NCBI RefSeq assembly: GCF_001940785.1
Contig: NZ_MSLS01000007.1
Span: 2,959-44,353 of the forward strand
Direction: 5' to 3'
From: Bacillus sp. MRMR6
GTDB lineage: Bacteria; Bacillota; Bacilli; Bacillales; Cytobacillaceae
Length of the DNA: 41,395 bases
Below the pieces are notes generated by a model. It did not search any database and was not told the origin of the DNA. It saw nothing but the letters and a program-made list of their open reading frames with translations. This document shows, one piece after another, positions 8,032 to 17,046 of the stretch (its first letter is position 1; each line of letters opens with the position of its first letter). The translations under genes and the position numbers were made by a program.

Positions 8032-10137
8032 TTAATTATCTCCCAAACTCTGCAATTTTTTTACAAAAATATCAATACCTTCCCCAATTGCATCGAAAGT
8101 TTTCCCAATTGCTTCCTTCCAAACAGGCGCTTGTTCGTTAATTTTTTCGCCAATCTTTTGCGCATTTTCATTTAGTTCCTTAGTAATTTTCTCTGCCTGC
8201 TCTTTAAATTCGACTCTTGCCTGTCCTTTGCCGGCTAATTGGTCATTCACAGATACCACATCAAAGCTCATCTTTGGCCAGTGTGGGAGGGATGTCTTCA
8301 TGATTTCTTTGAAAATCGGGACGACATTACCGGAACTGTTGCTTGGTAAATAATGCTGACGGTCGGTTTGATCATAGCCAATCCAAATGGCTCCGACCAG
8401 ATTAGCTGTATAGCCCACCATCCATTGATCCTTTGTTCCACTAATGTCTGCGTAGGGCAGCTGGGTTGAACCTGTTTTCCCTGCTAACTGGACTTCGGGT
8501 ATTTGAGTCTTCTTACCTGTACCAGTTTCGACAACATTAAGGAGCATAGAAGTGATATCGTCTGCCACGTCCCTAGATGTAACCTTCGTTGTCTTTGCTT
8601 CTCGCTCTGCAATCACATTTCCAGTGGGTCCGACAATTTTTGTGATTAAATGGCTGTCGCTTTGCTTTCCGCCATTTGCAAAGGCAGAGAAGGCATTTGC
8701 CAGTTGAAGCGGAGAAATCCCTTTGTTCATCCCGCCTAGAGCAAGTGCCAGGTGCCGATCTTCCTTTTCAACTGGAATGCCGAATCGCTTGAGAGAATCA
8801 ATTCCCTTTTCAATGCCCATCTCGTTTAACAGCCAAACGGCAGGAATATTCAAGGACTCCTCTAATGCCTTATACATAGGGACTTTGCCCTGGTAGGTTC
8901 TTGAAAAGTTCTCCGGTTTATAGTCACCGAATGTGGTGGATTCGTCCACTAATTCAGAAGTATACATATAACCCGCTTCAAGTGCCGGAGTGTAAACAAC
9001 TAGAGGTTTAATCGTTGAGCCAGGCTGTGCGCGCAGCTGTGTTGCACGGTTGAAGCCTCGAAAAACATGCTCGCCACGTCCGCCAACTAAGGCCAATACA
9101 CCTCCAGAAGCAGGATCCATCAGAACGGAACCACTTTGGACGATTTCTCCACCCATTCCTTTAGGAAATAATGCGTTATTGCTGTACACCTTCTCAAGAC
9201 CTGCCTGTAGGTTTTGGTCAAGTTCGGTGTATATCCGATAGCCTCTTGTTAGGATTTCTTCCTGAGTTAAGCCATATTTGGAGATTGCTTCATTTAAAAC
9301 CGCATCGACATAATAAGGGTATGTTCGTTCAACTACACTGCCTGTCCCAGCATTCAGCTTGATTTCTTCCTCTTTGGCAGCTGTGTACTCCTCGTCCGTT
9401 ATCATCCCGTGTTCCTTCATTTTCCCTAAGACCACATTTCTGCGCTTTATCGATAAGTCATAGTTTTTGGTTGGATCAAGGTAATTTGGAGATTGGAGCA
9501 AGCCTGCAAGCAATGCAGCTTCACTGATGGTCACATCTGTAATCGGTTTATTAAAATATTTCTTTGAGGCACTGCCGATTCCCCATGCCCCGCTGCCAAA
9601 ATAAACTTGATTTAAGTACATTTGCAGAATTTCGTCTTTTTTATAGACTTTTTCAATTTTCACGGCTAAAAATAACTCTTCTGCCTTCCGTGTATATGTT
9701 TGTTCAGGAGAGAGTAGGGCATTTTTTGCAAGCTGCTGTGTAAGTGTACTGCCGCCTCCCGTTATTCGTCCTGCGAATATATTACGAAAGAAGGCACGTG
9801 CTATTCCCTTTATATCAAAACCACCATGCTCATAAAAGCGCTCATCTTCTATGGCAACAACTGCGTTCGGGACGTATTTTGGCAGCTTGTCAACGGTCAC
9901 ACCCTGTGTCCGGTTGGTAGCGACATTGCTGGCGATTTCTTCCTTTCGGTCATATATAACGGTAGGCTGACTGAGACCTTCTTTTAGAGACTGAACATTC
10001 GCCTGTGTCGCAAGCCAGCCGAAGTACACGATGGTTGCTAATACGATGACCAGAATGATTAATAAAAAAATTTGTGTGAGATGCTTCTTTTTCCAAAATA
10101 AGACAAGCTTCTCCCAATAGGGCTTTAATTTCTCCAT
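8032..10137 (-). CDS. Class A penicillin-binding protein (PBP1A family)
   Basis: A 701-residue bifunctional peptidoglycan synthase anchored in the membrane. A cytoplasmic start and one membrane helix (about 20-42) lead to a GT51 glycosyltransferase domain with EDERFYEHGG (catalytic Glu97), GGSTLTQQLAKN and RKAEELFLA. The transpeptidase domain has S374-T-I-K377, SLN (428-430) and KTGS (554-557), so both active sites are complete. The C-terminal 70 residues look amphipathic and helical. The start is set at 10137 because AAGGAG lies 6 bases upstream and the chain then opens MEKLKPYWEK; an in-frame upstream start at 10200 lacks a ribosome site. It is a monocistronic gene. I cannot say which Bacillus paralogue (PbpD, F or G type) it matches. 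Confidence 0.93.
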   Translation of the reverse strand: MEKLKPYWEKLVLFWKKKHLTQIFLLIILVIVLATIVYFGWLATQANVQSLKEGLSQPTVIYDRKEEIASNVATNRTQGVTVDKLPKYVPNAVVAIEDERFYEHGGFDIKGIARAFFRNIFAGRITGGGSTLTQQLAKNALLSPEQTYTRKAEELFLAVKIEKVYKKDEILQMYLNQVYFGSGAWGIGSASKKYFNKPITDVTISEAALLAGLLQSPNYLDPTKNYDLSIKRRNVVLGKMKEHGMITDEEYTAAKEEEIKLNAGTGSVVERTYPYYVDAVLNEAISKYGLTQEEILTRGYRIYTELDQNLQAGLEKVYSNNALFPKGMGGEIVQSGSVLMDPASGGVLALVGGRGEHVFRGFNRATQLRAQPGSTIKPLVVYTPALEAGYMYTSELVDESTTFGDYKPENFSRTYQGKVPMYKALEESLNIPAVWLLNEMGIEKGIDSLKRFGIPVEKEDRHLALALGGMNKGISPLQLANAFSAFANGGKQSDSHLITKIVGPTGNVIAEREAKTTKVTSRDVADDITSMLLNVVETGTGKKTQIPEVQLAGKTGSTQLPYADISGTKDQWMVGYTANLVGAIWIGYDQTDRQHYLPSNSSGNVVPIFKEIMKTSLPHWPKMSFDVVSVNDQLAGKGQARVEFKEQAEKITKELNENAQKIGEKINEQAPVWKEAIGKTFDAIGEGIDIFVKKLQSLGDN

Positions 10138-10329
10138 ACTAACTCCTTTCAGCAAAAGGGTCCTGCAACCATTATAAATTTTCCAGGGTATAAAGAACAA
10201 ATTTTAACGTTTTTACTTTTTTGTAAAAATTTATTTTTCAGTGATTTTTGTGGACAACCATTTTCTACCGTTAGCATATGTTAGTTACTAGAAAGAATTA
10301 ATCTTTTTGGCAAAGGAGATGATGATAAG

Positions 10330-10596
10330 ATGATCAACTGGAAAGTTCGTTTTCAAAATCGCAATTGGGTAATCGCATTTGTTGCACAGTTGTTTATAGT
10401 TGCTCAAATGCTGCTAGGCGGTCTAAATTCTTTAGGTATAACAGATTTTCAGCTTTCAGATGCGATACAAGAGTCAATTCTGCTCTTCATAAATGCAATC
10501 TTTATTTTGTTATCCATGCTAGGTCTTGTACAGGACCCAACGACTAAGGGGATTCGAGATAGTGAACGGGCGATGAGATATACAAAACCAAATTAA
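10330..10596 (+). CDS. Holin-like protein, phi LC3 family
   Basis: An 88-residue protein with two hydrophobic segments (about 14-34 and 46-66) and the family ending QDPTTKGIRDSERAMRY, which resembles phi-LC3-type phage holins (DPTTKGxxDSxxA). It stands alone: no endolysin, phage structural gene or integrase is nearby, so it is a domesticated or stray holin-like gene rather than part of a prophage. AAAGGAG lies 11 bases before the ATG, a slightly long spacing. A role in spore or cell lysis is possible but cannot be judged from sequence. Confidence 0.75.
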   Translation: MINWKVRFQNRNWVIAFVAQLFIVAQMLLGGLNSLGITDFQLSDAIQESILLFINAIFILLSMLGLVQDPTTKGIRDSERAMRYTKPN

Positions 10597-10764
10597 CGAT
10601 AAGGCGGAATACTTGAAAAATTAGAAAAATATATTCATACTAAGGATAGAAATAGGAAAATTCTAGGATATTTTATACTAACCAACTAACATACTACGAA
10701 TTTACTCATTCTTGGTTACACTTTCGAATAGGGTTCTATATCCAGTTGGAAAGGGGAACTTATT

Positions 10765-10986
10765 ATGTGGTTTTGGATTGCAGGTTGTACTGGTATTTAT
10801 TTAATTTTCATTATTTTTGAGGAACTGAATTATTTCTTCTGGAATCGATATGTTTATGGTCCAAAACAAGTACTGAGGAAGAAATGGATTCGTAGAATAG
10901 TAAGAGGTTACTATTTTACAAAGAAATATATCGATAGAAATACCCAACAACACTCATCAAATTATAAAAAGATGAGCTCGCTATAA
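10765..10986 (+). CDS. Small basic membrane protein, unknown
   Basis: A 73-residue ORF that I do not recognise. One N-terminal hydrophobic helix (about 3-20) is followed by an aromatic and basic tail (Tyr, Trp, Lys and Arg rich). AAAGGGG lies about 10 bases before the ATG. The stop codon falls in the loop of the terminator hairpin at 10966-11003, so the last codons form the 5' arm. It lies between the holin-like gene and the spore germination operon. A real but species-restricted gene is likely. Confidence 0.5.
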   Translation: MWFWIAGCTGIYLIFIIFEELNYFFWNRYVYGPKQVLRKKWIRRIVRGYYFTKKYIDRNTQQHSSNYKKMSSL

Positions 10987-11003
10987 TGCGGGCTCATCTT
11001 TTT
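10966..11003. terminator. Bidirectional terminator overlapping a stop codon
   Basis: A 16-bp stem, AAAAAGATGAGCTCGC (10966-10981) with GCGGGCTCATCTTTTT (10988-11003) and one G-U pair, closes the loop TATAAT. The TAA of the plus-strand small gene lies at 10984-10986 within the loop, and the minus-strand gene ends at 11002, so one hairpin serves two convergent genes. Confidence 0.9.
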
Positions 11004-11265
11004 AATGGTCAGAATCTTCTTCAACCGAAGCGGAGGCATTTTTCTTTTTTAAGACGGAAAAGTAAGAACGAATAACAACTGACAAAGTAAAGAGAATGAC
11101 CACGATGTATTCCCCAGGCTCCATTACTCGAAAAGGGTTGGTAGCTTTTTGAAAGACCTCTGAAAGGCTTGTACCCATCAATAAATCAAGGGCTATAATA
11201 AGAAAAATTAGTGAAACAGCTAATAAGCCAGTAACCATCAAAATTTTCAACACCAGCACCCTCAC
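11002..11265 (-). CDS. Small membrane protein, unknown
   Basis: An 87-residue protein with two predicted membrane helices (about 4-30 and 50-68) and a charged C-terminal tail (KKKNASASVEEDSDH). It starts with GTG at 11265, with AAAGGAA 8 bases upstream; a GTG six bases further in is also possible. I do not recognise a family. It is divergent from the germination operon and shares the terminator with the preceding small gene. Its neighbours suggest, without proof, a spore-related role. Confidence 0.55.
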   Translation of the reverse strand: MRVLVLKILMVTGLLAVSLIFLIIALDLLMGTSLSEVFQKATNPFRVMEPGEYIVVILFTLSVVIRSYFSVLKKKNASASVEEDSDH

Positions 11266-11423
11266 ACTCGTATTTCCTTTTTATTGTTCCGACCAATTCG
11301 CCGAATATACAAAAACCTCCCTTAGATTCATTAATCAGTAAATTTTGGATAAACTAAGTTATCTTGGATATTCTAACCATGATATTAAATGGTAATGATC
11401 TTTCGCTAGTGAGGTGATCCCAA

Positions 11424-13040
11424 GTGTCGATATTATCAAAAATTCTTAAGAAGAATAAAAAGAAAAAAGGGCAGAATGATAATTTTCGTCAAAAGCAAGA
11501 TCCACAAAAACCAGAAGATTTATCCATACTTAGGGATTATCAGCAGAATATCTCAAGAGTAAAAGAAGAATTTGGCGGTAGTACCGATATTGTCATACGG
11601 GAATTTAAAGTCGGCAGTCATAAAGGTGCTACTGTTTATGTGGATGGCTTAGCGGACAGCAAAGTCATTAGTGATTTTATATTAGAAACTTCTATGGAAA
11701 AAGCTGAAATGAATGAGCCAATTGATTTTTTTCAGTTCATGATTGATCAGACAGTGGCGATTGGGAGTATTAATACGATTACCAACTGGAATCAAGTTTA
11801 CGATACTGTGCTATCTGGTGATACTGTCATCTTTTTAGATGGCTTTAATAAAGCGATCTCGGGTGAAACAAAGGGGTGGGAAAAGAGGGCCGTCAGTGAA
11901 CCCACTACACAATTGGCCATCAGAGGCCCGAAGGATTCCTTTACAGAAACTTTTAGGACCAATACAGCTCTCATTCGGAGAAGAATAAAAAGTCCCAACC
12001 TCTGGCTAGAGTCCATGAAAATTGGTACCGTGACTCAAACAGATATAGGAATTATGTATATTAAAGGAATTGCAAATGAAAAAATTGTAAAAGAGATAAA
12101 AGAGCGGTTAAATCGAATCGAAATTGATGGCATCTTAGAATCTGGTTATATCGAGCAGTTAATTGAAGATCAAACTTGGACCGCATTCCCAACAATATAC
12201 CATTCTGAACGGCCAGATGTTGTAGCATCACAGCTGTTAGAGGGGCGAATTGCCATCGTAGTGGATGGTACCCCATTTGTTCTGACAGCACCAGCCGTTT
12301 TTATTCAATTTTTTCAAGCCCCTGACGATTATTATTCACGCTTCGATATATCAACAGGGATTCGTCTTTTAAGGATTCTAGCCTTTTTTATTGCCCTTAT
12401 TGGACCAGCTTTGTATATTGCTGCCACAACCTTTCATCAAGAGATGATTCCAACACAGATGGCGATAGCAATTGCGGCCCAACGGGAAAATGTCCCTTTT
12501 CCAGCGTTTGTGGAGGCACTCATAATGGAGGTAACCTTTGAAATTCTAAGAGAGGCAGGCTTAAGGCTCCCTCGTGCCGTCGGTCAGGCCGTATCCATTG
12601 TGGGTGCCCTTGTTATTGGACAGGCGGCAGTTCAAGCGGGCTTTGTTTCTCCGGTAATGGTCATCGTTGTTTCAATTACCGCCATTGCTAACTTTTCTAC
12701 ACCGACCTTTGCGATGGCGATTGCAGCAAGATTAATTCGCTTTGTGCTGATGGGATTATCTACTTTTTTAGGGTTTTATGGAATTATGCTGGGGTTAATT
12801 TTTATGACCCTTCATTTATGTGGACTTAGATCTTTTGGGATACCCTATATGTCCCCTTTAGCACCTTTCAATTGGAAGAACCAACAAGATGTCTTTGTTC
12901 GTTTTCCTATTTGGGCGTTTAAAAGTAGACCTCCTTTAATAGCTAAGGGCAATACGATTATGTCTGGGGAAAATCAAAAACCAGACCCGCCAAAAGAATC
13001 CCAAATTGAGAAACAAAATCCTACAAAAGGTGATCAGTAG
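11424..13040 (+). CDS. Spore germinant receptor subunit A (GerA/GerKA family)
   Basis: A 538-residue receptor subunit of the spore inner membrane that works with the B and C subunits to sense nutrients and trigger germination. A basic N terminus (KILKKNKKKKG) leads to a soluble domain with QNISRVKEEFGGSTDIVIREF, then a C-terminal block of helices (about 320-490) including the family motif REAGLRLPRAVGQAVSIVGALVIGQAAV (given here in part: RLPRAVGQAVSIVG). It starts with GTG at 11424 after GAGGTGATC. The stop overlaps the next start by one base. Operon order A-C-B matches gerK of Bacillus subtilis, but the ligand cannot be inferred. Expression in the forespore from SigG is expected; I found no convincing SigG promoter. 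Confidence 0.93.
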   Translation: MSILSKILKKNKKKKGQNDNFRQKQDPQKPEDLSILRDYQQNISRVKEEFGGSTDIVIREFKVGSHKGATVYVDGLADSKVISDFILETSMEKAEMNEPIDFFQFMIDQTVAIGSINTITNWNQVYDTVLSGDTVIFLDGFNKAISGETKGWEKRAVSEPTTQLAIRGPKDSFTETFRTNTALIRRRIKSPNLWLESMKIGTVTQTDIGIMYIKGIANEKIVKEIKERLNRIEIDGILESGYIEQLIEDQTWTAFPTIYHSERPDVVASQLLEGRIAIVVDGTPFVLTAPAVFIQFFQAPDDYYSRFDISTGIRLLRILAFFIALIGPALYIAATTFHQEMIPTQMAIAIAAQRENVPFPAFVEALIMEVTFEILREAGLRLPRAVGQAVSIVGALVIGQAAVQAGFVSPVMVIVVSITAIANFSTPTFAMAIAARLIRFVLMGLSTFLGFYGIMLGLIFMTLHLCGLRSFGIPYMSPLAPFNWKNQQDVFVRFPIWAFKSRPPLIAKGNTIMSGENQKPDPPKESQIEKQNPTKGDQ

Positions 13041-14248
13041 TGAGGAAAATAAAATGGTTCTTGACTGTACTTATTTTGCAAGTACCGATTCTAAGTGGCT
13101 GCTGGAATCAACAAGAATTAACTGACTTAGCGTTTGTCATGGGAATCGGAATTGACAAAGGTTCGGAAGATTATAAATACGAAGTAACCTTTCAAGTAGT
13201 AATTCCAGGTAATGTTGCTACTGGAAATGAAGGCGGTGGCAGCGGAGGCGGAATACCGGTTGTAATTTCAAAAAGTGAGGGGGACACTTTAACTGAAGCC
13301 GCACGGAAAGCTACTAAGTCTATTTCACGCCGCCTCTATTATGCGCATTCAAATTTAGTCGTTATCGGTGAGGATCTTGCAAAAGAAGATATTCTTGATA
13401 CGTTAGATGCACTTGAACGAGATCCTGAATTTAGAACTACCTCACAAGTTATTATTGGCAGAGATTCAAAGGCTGAAGAAATATTAACGACCTTAACCAA
13501 TATAGATAAACTGCCAGTTGAAAAAATTACAAAAGGGCTAAAAGGAACTGAAAAAAGGCTAGGTGAAAATATCCAAGTATCAGTGGATGACTTAATTAGT
13601 GCGATAGTTAGTAAAGGCAAAGAACCCTTAATATCGGGTTATAAAGTATTTGGAAAGAAAGAAAAAGGAAAGACAAATGAAAATCTTGAAACAACGGCAC
13701 CGCCCGCAAGATTAGATGTTGATGGTATGGCCATTATAAAAGATGGAAAGTTAATTGGATGGTTAGATAATGAAAATGCAAGAGGTGCCGTCTGGGTATT
13801 GGATAAGGTGGAATCAACAGGAATCAACATCGATTGGAATGGTAAAAAGAACGCGGTTAATGTGATACCAATTCGTTCAAAAACAAAAGTTTCTACGGCA
13901 GTTAAAAATGGGGAGCCCCGAATAACGGTTTTTGTCGAAGAAGAAGGAAATTTAAGTGAGGCCAATACCGCAATTGATCTTATGGATCAAAAAGTCATTA
14001 TGAAGTTAGAAAAAAAAGTAGAAGAAAAAATAAAAATGCAAGTGGAAGGCGCAATCAAAGAAGCTCAAAAACAAAAAAGTGATGTATTTGGCTTTGGAGA
14101 AAAAGTTCATCGAGCAGATCCAAAGTATTGGAAAAAGGTCCAAGATGAGTGGAATGAACATTTCGCAGAAATTGAAACAGAGGTTAAGGTAGACTTCCAT
14201 TACCGCCGTTCTGGTATACGAACGAATCCTTTTTGGTCTGACCTATAA
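13040..14248 (+). CDS. Spore germinant receptor lipoprotein subunit C (GerC family)
   Basis: A 402-residue lipoprotein subunit of the germinant receptor. The signal ends in lipobox LSGC with Cys21, followed by WNQQELTDLAFVMGIGIDKG, the classic GerAC opening. The family's Ser/Arg region (TLTEAARKATKSISRRLYYAHSN in the first third, here abbreviated) and C-terminal WNEHFAEIETEVKV are present. A glycine-rich loop (GGGSGGG near residues 60-70) lies early in the mature protein. It starts with GTG overlapping the A-subunit stop by one base, so translation is coupled. Lipidation by Lgt is expected to be needed for function. Confidence 0.93.
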   Translation: MRKIKWFLTVLILQVPILSGCWNQQELTDLAFVMGIGIDKGSEDYKYEVTFQVVIPGNVATGNEGGGSGGGIPVVISKSEGDTLTEAARKATKSISRRLYYAHSNLVVIGEDLAKEDILDTLDALERDPEFRTTSQVIIGRDSKAEEILTTLTNIDKLPVEKITKGLKGTEKRLGENIQVSVDDLISAIVSKGKEPLISGYKVFGKKEKGKTNENLETTAPPARLDVDGMAIIKDGKLIGWLDNENARGAVWVLDKVESTGINIDWNGKKNAVNVIPIRSKTKVSTAVKNGEPRITVFVEEEGNLSEANTAIDLMDQKVIMKLEKKVEEKIKMQVEGAIKEAQKQKSDVFGFGEKVHRADPKYWKKVQDEWNEHFAEIETEVKVDFHYRRSGIRTNPFWSDL

Positions 14249-14282
14249 AAAACTCTATTCAGGGGGATGGTGAAACAAACCG

Positions 14283-15404
14283 ATGGTAAAAGTAAATGCG
14301 GGTCAGCTATTTGTTCTAGTTGTGCTGTTTGAGATGGGCAGTGCAATTCTTGTTGGTTTAGGAAACTCTGTAAAACAAGATGCCTGGATTGCCATTCTCT
14401 TAGGCATGGCAGGAGGTGTGCTACTTTTTTTAGTTTATCATCGTCTGTTTCAGTTCTATCCAGACCTTCCCCTTACAAGTTATACCCAAAAAATCATGGG
14501 TAAATTGATCGGCAGATGTATTAGCTTCATGTATATTATCTATTTTATGTACAGTGCCTCAAGGGTGCTTCGTGACTTTGGCGAACTGCTCACAACCACG
14601 ATATACTCTCATACACCACTTTTTATTATGAATACCCTCATGATTATCACGCTTATTTATGGTATTCAAAAGGGGTTTGAGGTGCTTGCAAGAACGGGGG
14701 AGCTCTTTTTTGCAATTATTTATTTGCTGGCGATTGTTGGTATTTTATTGATAACTTTTTCTGGATTAATTCACCTTGAGAATTTACTGCCCATTCTCGA
14801 GAACGGCTGGATGCCGGTTATTAAATTGACACTAGTACAGACGGTCACCTTCCCTTTTGGTGAAATGATTGTTTTTACGATGTTTCTTCCCTTGTTAAAT
14901 GAACCCAAAAAAGCAAGATCAATCTGTATATTTGGTATTGTTCTCAGTGGAATAAATATAGCGATTACAAGTGCAATCAATGTCACGACATTGGGTGGAG
15001 ACCTTTTTGCCCGCTCACCGTACCCGCTGTTATCAACCATTAGTAAAATTGAAATGGCTGATTTTATTGAACGGCTCGATATATTTTTCATGCTCTATCT
15101 AATTATTGGCGGTTTTTTTAAAATCGCATTGTATTATTACGCAGCAGTTGCGGGAATTGCAGATATTTTCAAATTTGAGGACCATCGCAGAATTGGAACA
15201 CCAGTCGGTTTACTCATCCTATTTGCTTCTGTTACAATTGCAGCAAACTATACCGAACATATCAATGAAGGGCTGAAGGTGGTTACGATTTACTTGCATT
15301 GGCCCTTTCAAATCATCATTCCTTGTTTACTTTTGGTGATTGCGTTTATTCGCAATCGTAAGATAAAAACCTCCCAACAAAAAGACAGTTCTTCACAAGT
15401 ATAA
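14283..15404 (+). CDS. Spore germinant receptor permease subunit B (GerB family)
   Basis: A 373-residue integral membrane protein of the APC-type transporter fold with about ten hydrophobic segments. GerB subunits carry much of the germinant specificity. Family landmarks include the opening GQLFVLVVLFEMGSAILVGLG and the central VTFPFGEMIVFTMFLP. The ATG at 14283 follows AGGGGGATGG; an ATG within that ribosome site (14267) is out of frame. It is the last gene of the operon and is followed by a terminator. Confidence 0.93.
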   Translation: MVKVNAGQLFVLVVLFEMGSAILVGLGNSVKQDAWIAILLGMAGGVLLFLVYHRLFQFYPDLPLTSYTQKIMGKLIGRCISFMYIIYFMYSASRVLRDFGELLTTTIYSHTPLFIMNTLMIITLIYGIQKGFEVLARTGELFFAIIYLLAIVGILLITFSGLIHLENLLPILENGWMPVIKLTLVQTVTFPFGEMIVFTMFLPLLNEPKKARSICIFGIVLSGINIAITSAINVTTLGGDLFARSPYPLLSTISKIEMADFIERLDIFFMLYLIIGGFFKIALYYYAAVAGIADIFKFEDHRRIGTPVGLLILFASVTIAANYTEHINEGLKVVTIYLHWPFQIIIPCLLLVIAFIRNRKIKTSQQKDSSSQV

Positions 15405-15413
15405 GCTTAATAT

Positions 15414-15452
15414 AAAAACTGCCTTGACCAGGATAGTCAGTGGCAGTTTTTT
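15414..15452. terminator. Bidirectional terminator between ger operon and histidine kinase
   Basis: AAAAACTGCC (15414-15423) pairs with GGCAGTTTTT (15442-15451), with an inner TTGAC/GTCAG helix and one bulged T. A and T tracts on both sides serve the two convergent transcription units. Confidence 0.88.
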
Positions 15453-15458
15453 AAGATT

Positions 15459-16775
15459 CTAGGCTAAAACTTTAGATTGCAATAGACTTGCTTGGGACTT
15501 TGGAAGTGAAATACTAACGGTTGTCCCTTGATTGATTTCACTGTCAAACCTTATGGTTCCTTCATGAGACTGAACAATTTTGGAGCTCACCGTCAAGCCA
15601 AGGCCTGTTCCTTTTTCCTTAGAAGAGTAGAAGGGTTCTCCAATCTTTTCAAGGCGGTCCTTCGATATACCACAGCCGTTATCCTTGATGGTAATAAATA
15701 TATTATCCTCAATTTGTTCGAGGGCAATGCTAACTGTGCCACTATTATTTGTTGCTTCAATAGCGTTTTTAATAATGTTAATAAACAATTGTTTTAGTTG
15801 GTTTGGTTCGCATTCAATTAGTAAATCCTTCTTAGGGAGGTTTACGTTTATTTGGACATTGTGTAGACTTGCCTCTACACCGAGTAGTGATATGACATCA
15901 TTTAATAGTTTTTGAATGTTCGTTGTGGTGAATTTAATATGTTGGGGCTTAGCCAGTAATAATAATTCACCAACAATGTAATTAATCCGGTTTAATTCAT
16001 CTAACATGATTTGATAGTAATTCTGATGTTGATCATCTTCCTTTTGTAAAAGCTGAACAAACCCTTTTAAGGAGGTCAGTGGGTTCCGGATTTCGTGTGC
16101 AACGCTCGCAGATAACTCTCCAACTACCGAAAGCTTTTCGGTTCTGCGGAGACGATCTTCAGCTTCCCTTAATTCGGTTATATCCCGTCCTATAACGACT
16201 AATCCTTCTCTATTTCCTTCTTCGTCAAACAGGGGAATCTTGATTGTATTAAAGGTCTTAGATGTACCATCAGGAAGTGGGACCACTTCTTCACAGTGTG
16301 TTACTTTCCCTGTTTTCCAAGTTTCCTCGTCAGATATCACACAATTTCTCAGTGCATCGGCATAAAATTCTGTATACTCAGCTAATTCTGCATCCGTTTT
16401 ACCGCGATAGTCGACTTTTTCTAGCTGAAATAACTTTAAGCCAAAATCGTTAGACTGAATCCACCGGCCCTCTCCGTCTTTAAAATTTACAAAATCGATC
16501 ATAGAGTTAATTAAGGTTGATAACCGCTTCTCTTCTTCTTTTGTGCTATCTAATTCTTCCTTTTTCAAAAAGAAAAAATAAATGATACTGCCTGTTACAA
16601 GGATATAAAAAATCTCCTTCGACCTCTCGAAATAATGGGTGTATTCGGAAGAGATATAATAAACAGCTACATAATTACTCACATAAATCCAAATAAAGCT
16701 ACTAACAAAGTACAGGAATAGGATGTTCTTTTTCTTCAAGGAAATTCTCCTGTTCTGATAAGATATATCTTCCAT
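15459..16775 (-). CDS. PAS-domain sensor histidine kinase without a cognate regulator
   Basis: A 438-residue kinase with two membrane helices (about 17-41 and 54-71), one PAS domain (about 85-205), a dimerisation/phosphoacceptor helix with SVAHEIRNPLTSLKGF (His227), and a HATPase domain with N-box NIIKNAIEA, DNGCGI and GTGLGL. The H-box is of the type found in the sporulation kinases KinA-KinE. No response regulator adjoins it, so it may feed Spo0F in the phosphorelay; this is inference. It faces the germination operon and is divergent from the sigX-like gene. The ATG has only a weak ribosome site. Confidence 0.88.
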   Translation of the reverse strand: MEDISYQNRRISLKKKNILFLYFVSSFIWIYVSNYVAVYYISSEYTHYFERSKEIFYILVTGSIIYFFFLKKEELDSTKEEEKRLSTLINSMIDFVNFKDGEGRWIQSNDFGLKLFQLEKVDYRGKTDAELAEYTEFYADALRNCVISDEETWKTGKVTHCEEVVPLPDGTSKTFNTIKIPLFDEEGNREGLVVIGRDITELREAEDRLRRTEKLSVVGELSASVAHEIRNPLTSLKGFVQLLQKEDDQHQNYYQIMLDELNRINYIVGELLLLAKPQHIKFTTTNIQKLLNDVISLLGVEASLHNVQINVNLPKKDLLIECEPNQLKQLFINIIKNAIEATNNSGTVSIALEQIEDNIFITIKDNGCGISKDRLEKIGEPFYSSKEKGTGLGLTVSSKIVQSHEGTIRFDSEINQGTTVSISLPKSQASLLQSKVLA

Positions 16776-16884
16776 TTTACTAGAATTTTTAGAAGAATGA
16801 AATGCCTTATAGCTGGGAATCTTTGTAGCTTTATAAAAAAAGAAAAAACGGCTAATGATAGAATTTAGTAAATATTAAGAATAA

Positions 16885-16935
16885 GGTTACAAATCGGTAA
16901 CATTTAGCTAATGAATTGTTTACCCGATTGTAACC
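16885..16935. promoter_or_regulatory. Imperfect inverted repeat with two outward TTGTAACC arms
   Basis: The left arm 16885-16902 (GGTTACAAATCGGTAACA) and the right arm 16916-16935 (TTGTTTACCCGATTGTAACC) are near-perfect reverse complements around a 13-base centre. Each arm presents TTGTAACC pointing outward, one toward the kinase and one toward the sigma factor. TGTAAC resembles ECF -35 elements, but I saw no matching CGTC-type -10 at the right distance. Confidence 0.5.
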
Positions 16936-17046
16936 CTTTATTTTTGAAAAAAAAGTATGATTTGAAGGAGGATAATCATCCACACTACAATCTATAAGAA
17001 CTCGTTTTGATGAAACAACAAATTTAAAAACGAGGAGAGGTCCAAA

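Noticed and set aside
10330..10596. Prophage remnant suggested by the holin-like gene
   Set aside because: No endolysin, tail, portal, integrase or att-like repeat was seen in the flanking sequence, so the gene is reported alone.
10636..10642. CATACTA, a perfect SigG-type -10 upstream of the small gene at 10765
   Set aside because: The best -35 candidate (TGAAAA) is off consensus with a 16-base spacer, and the start would be over 110 bases before the gene. Too weak to call.
11266..11423. Search for a SigG promoter before the ger operon
   Set aside because: CATGATA near 11378 is the nearest -10, but no properly spaced -35 was found, so no promoter is listed although one is expected.
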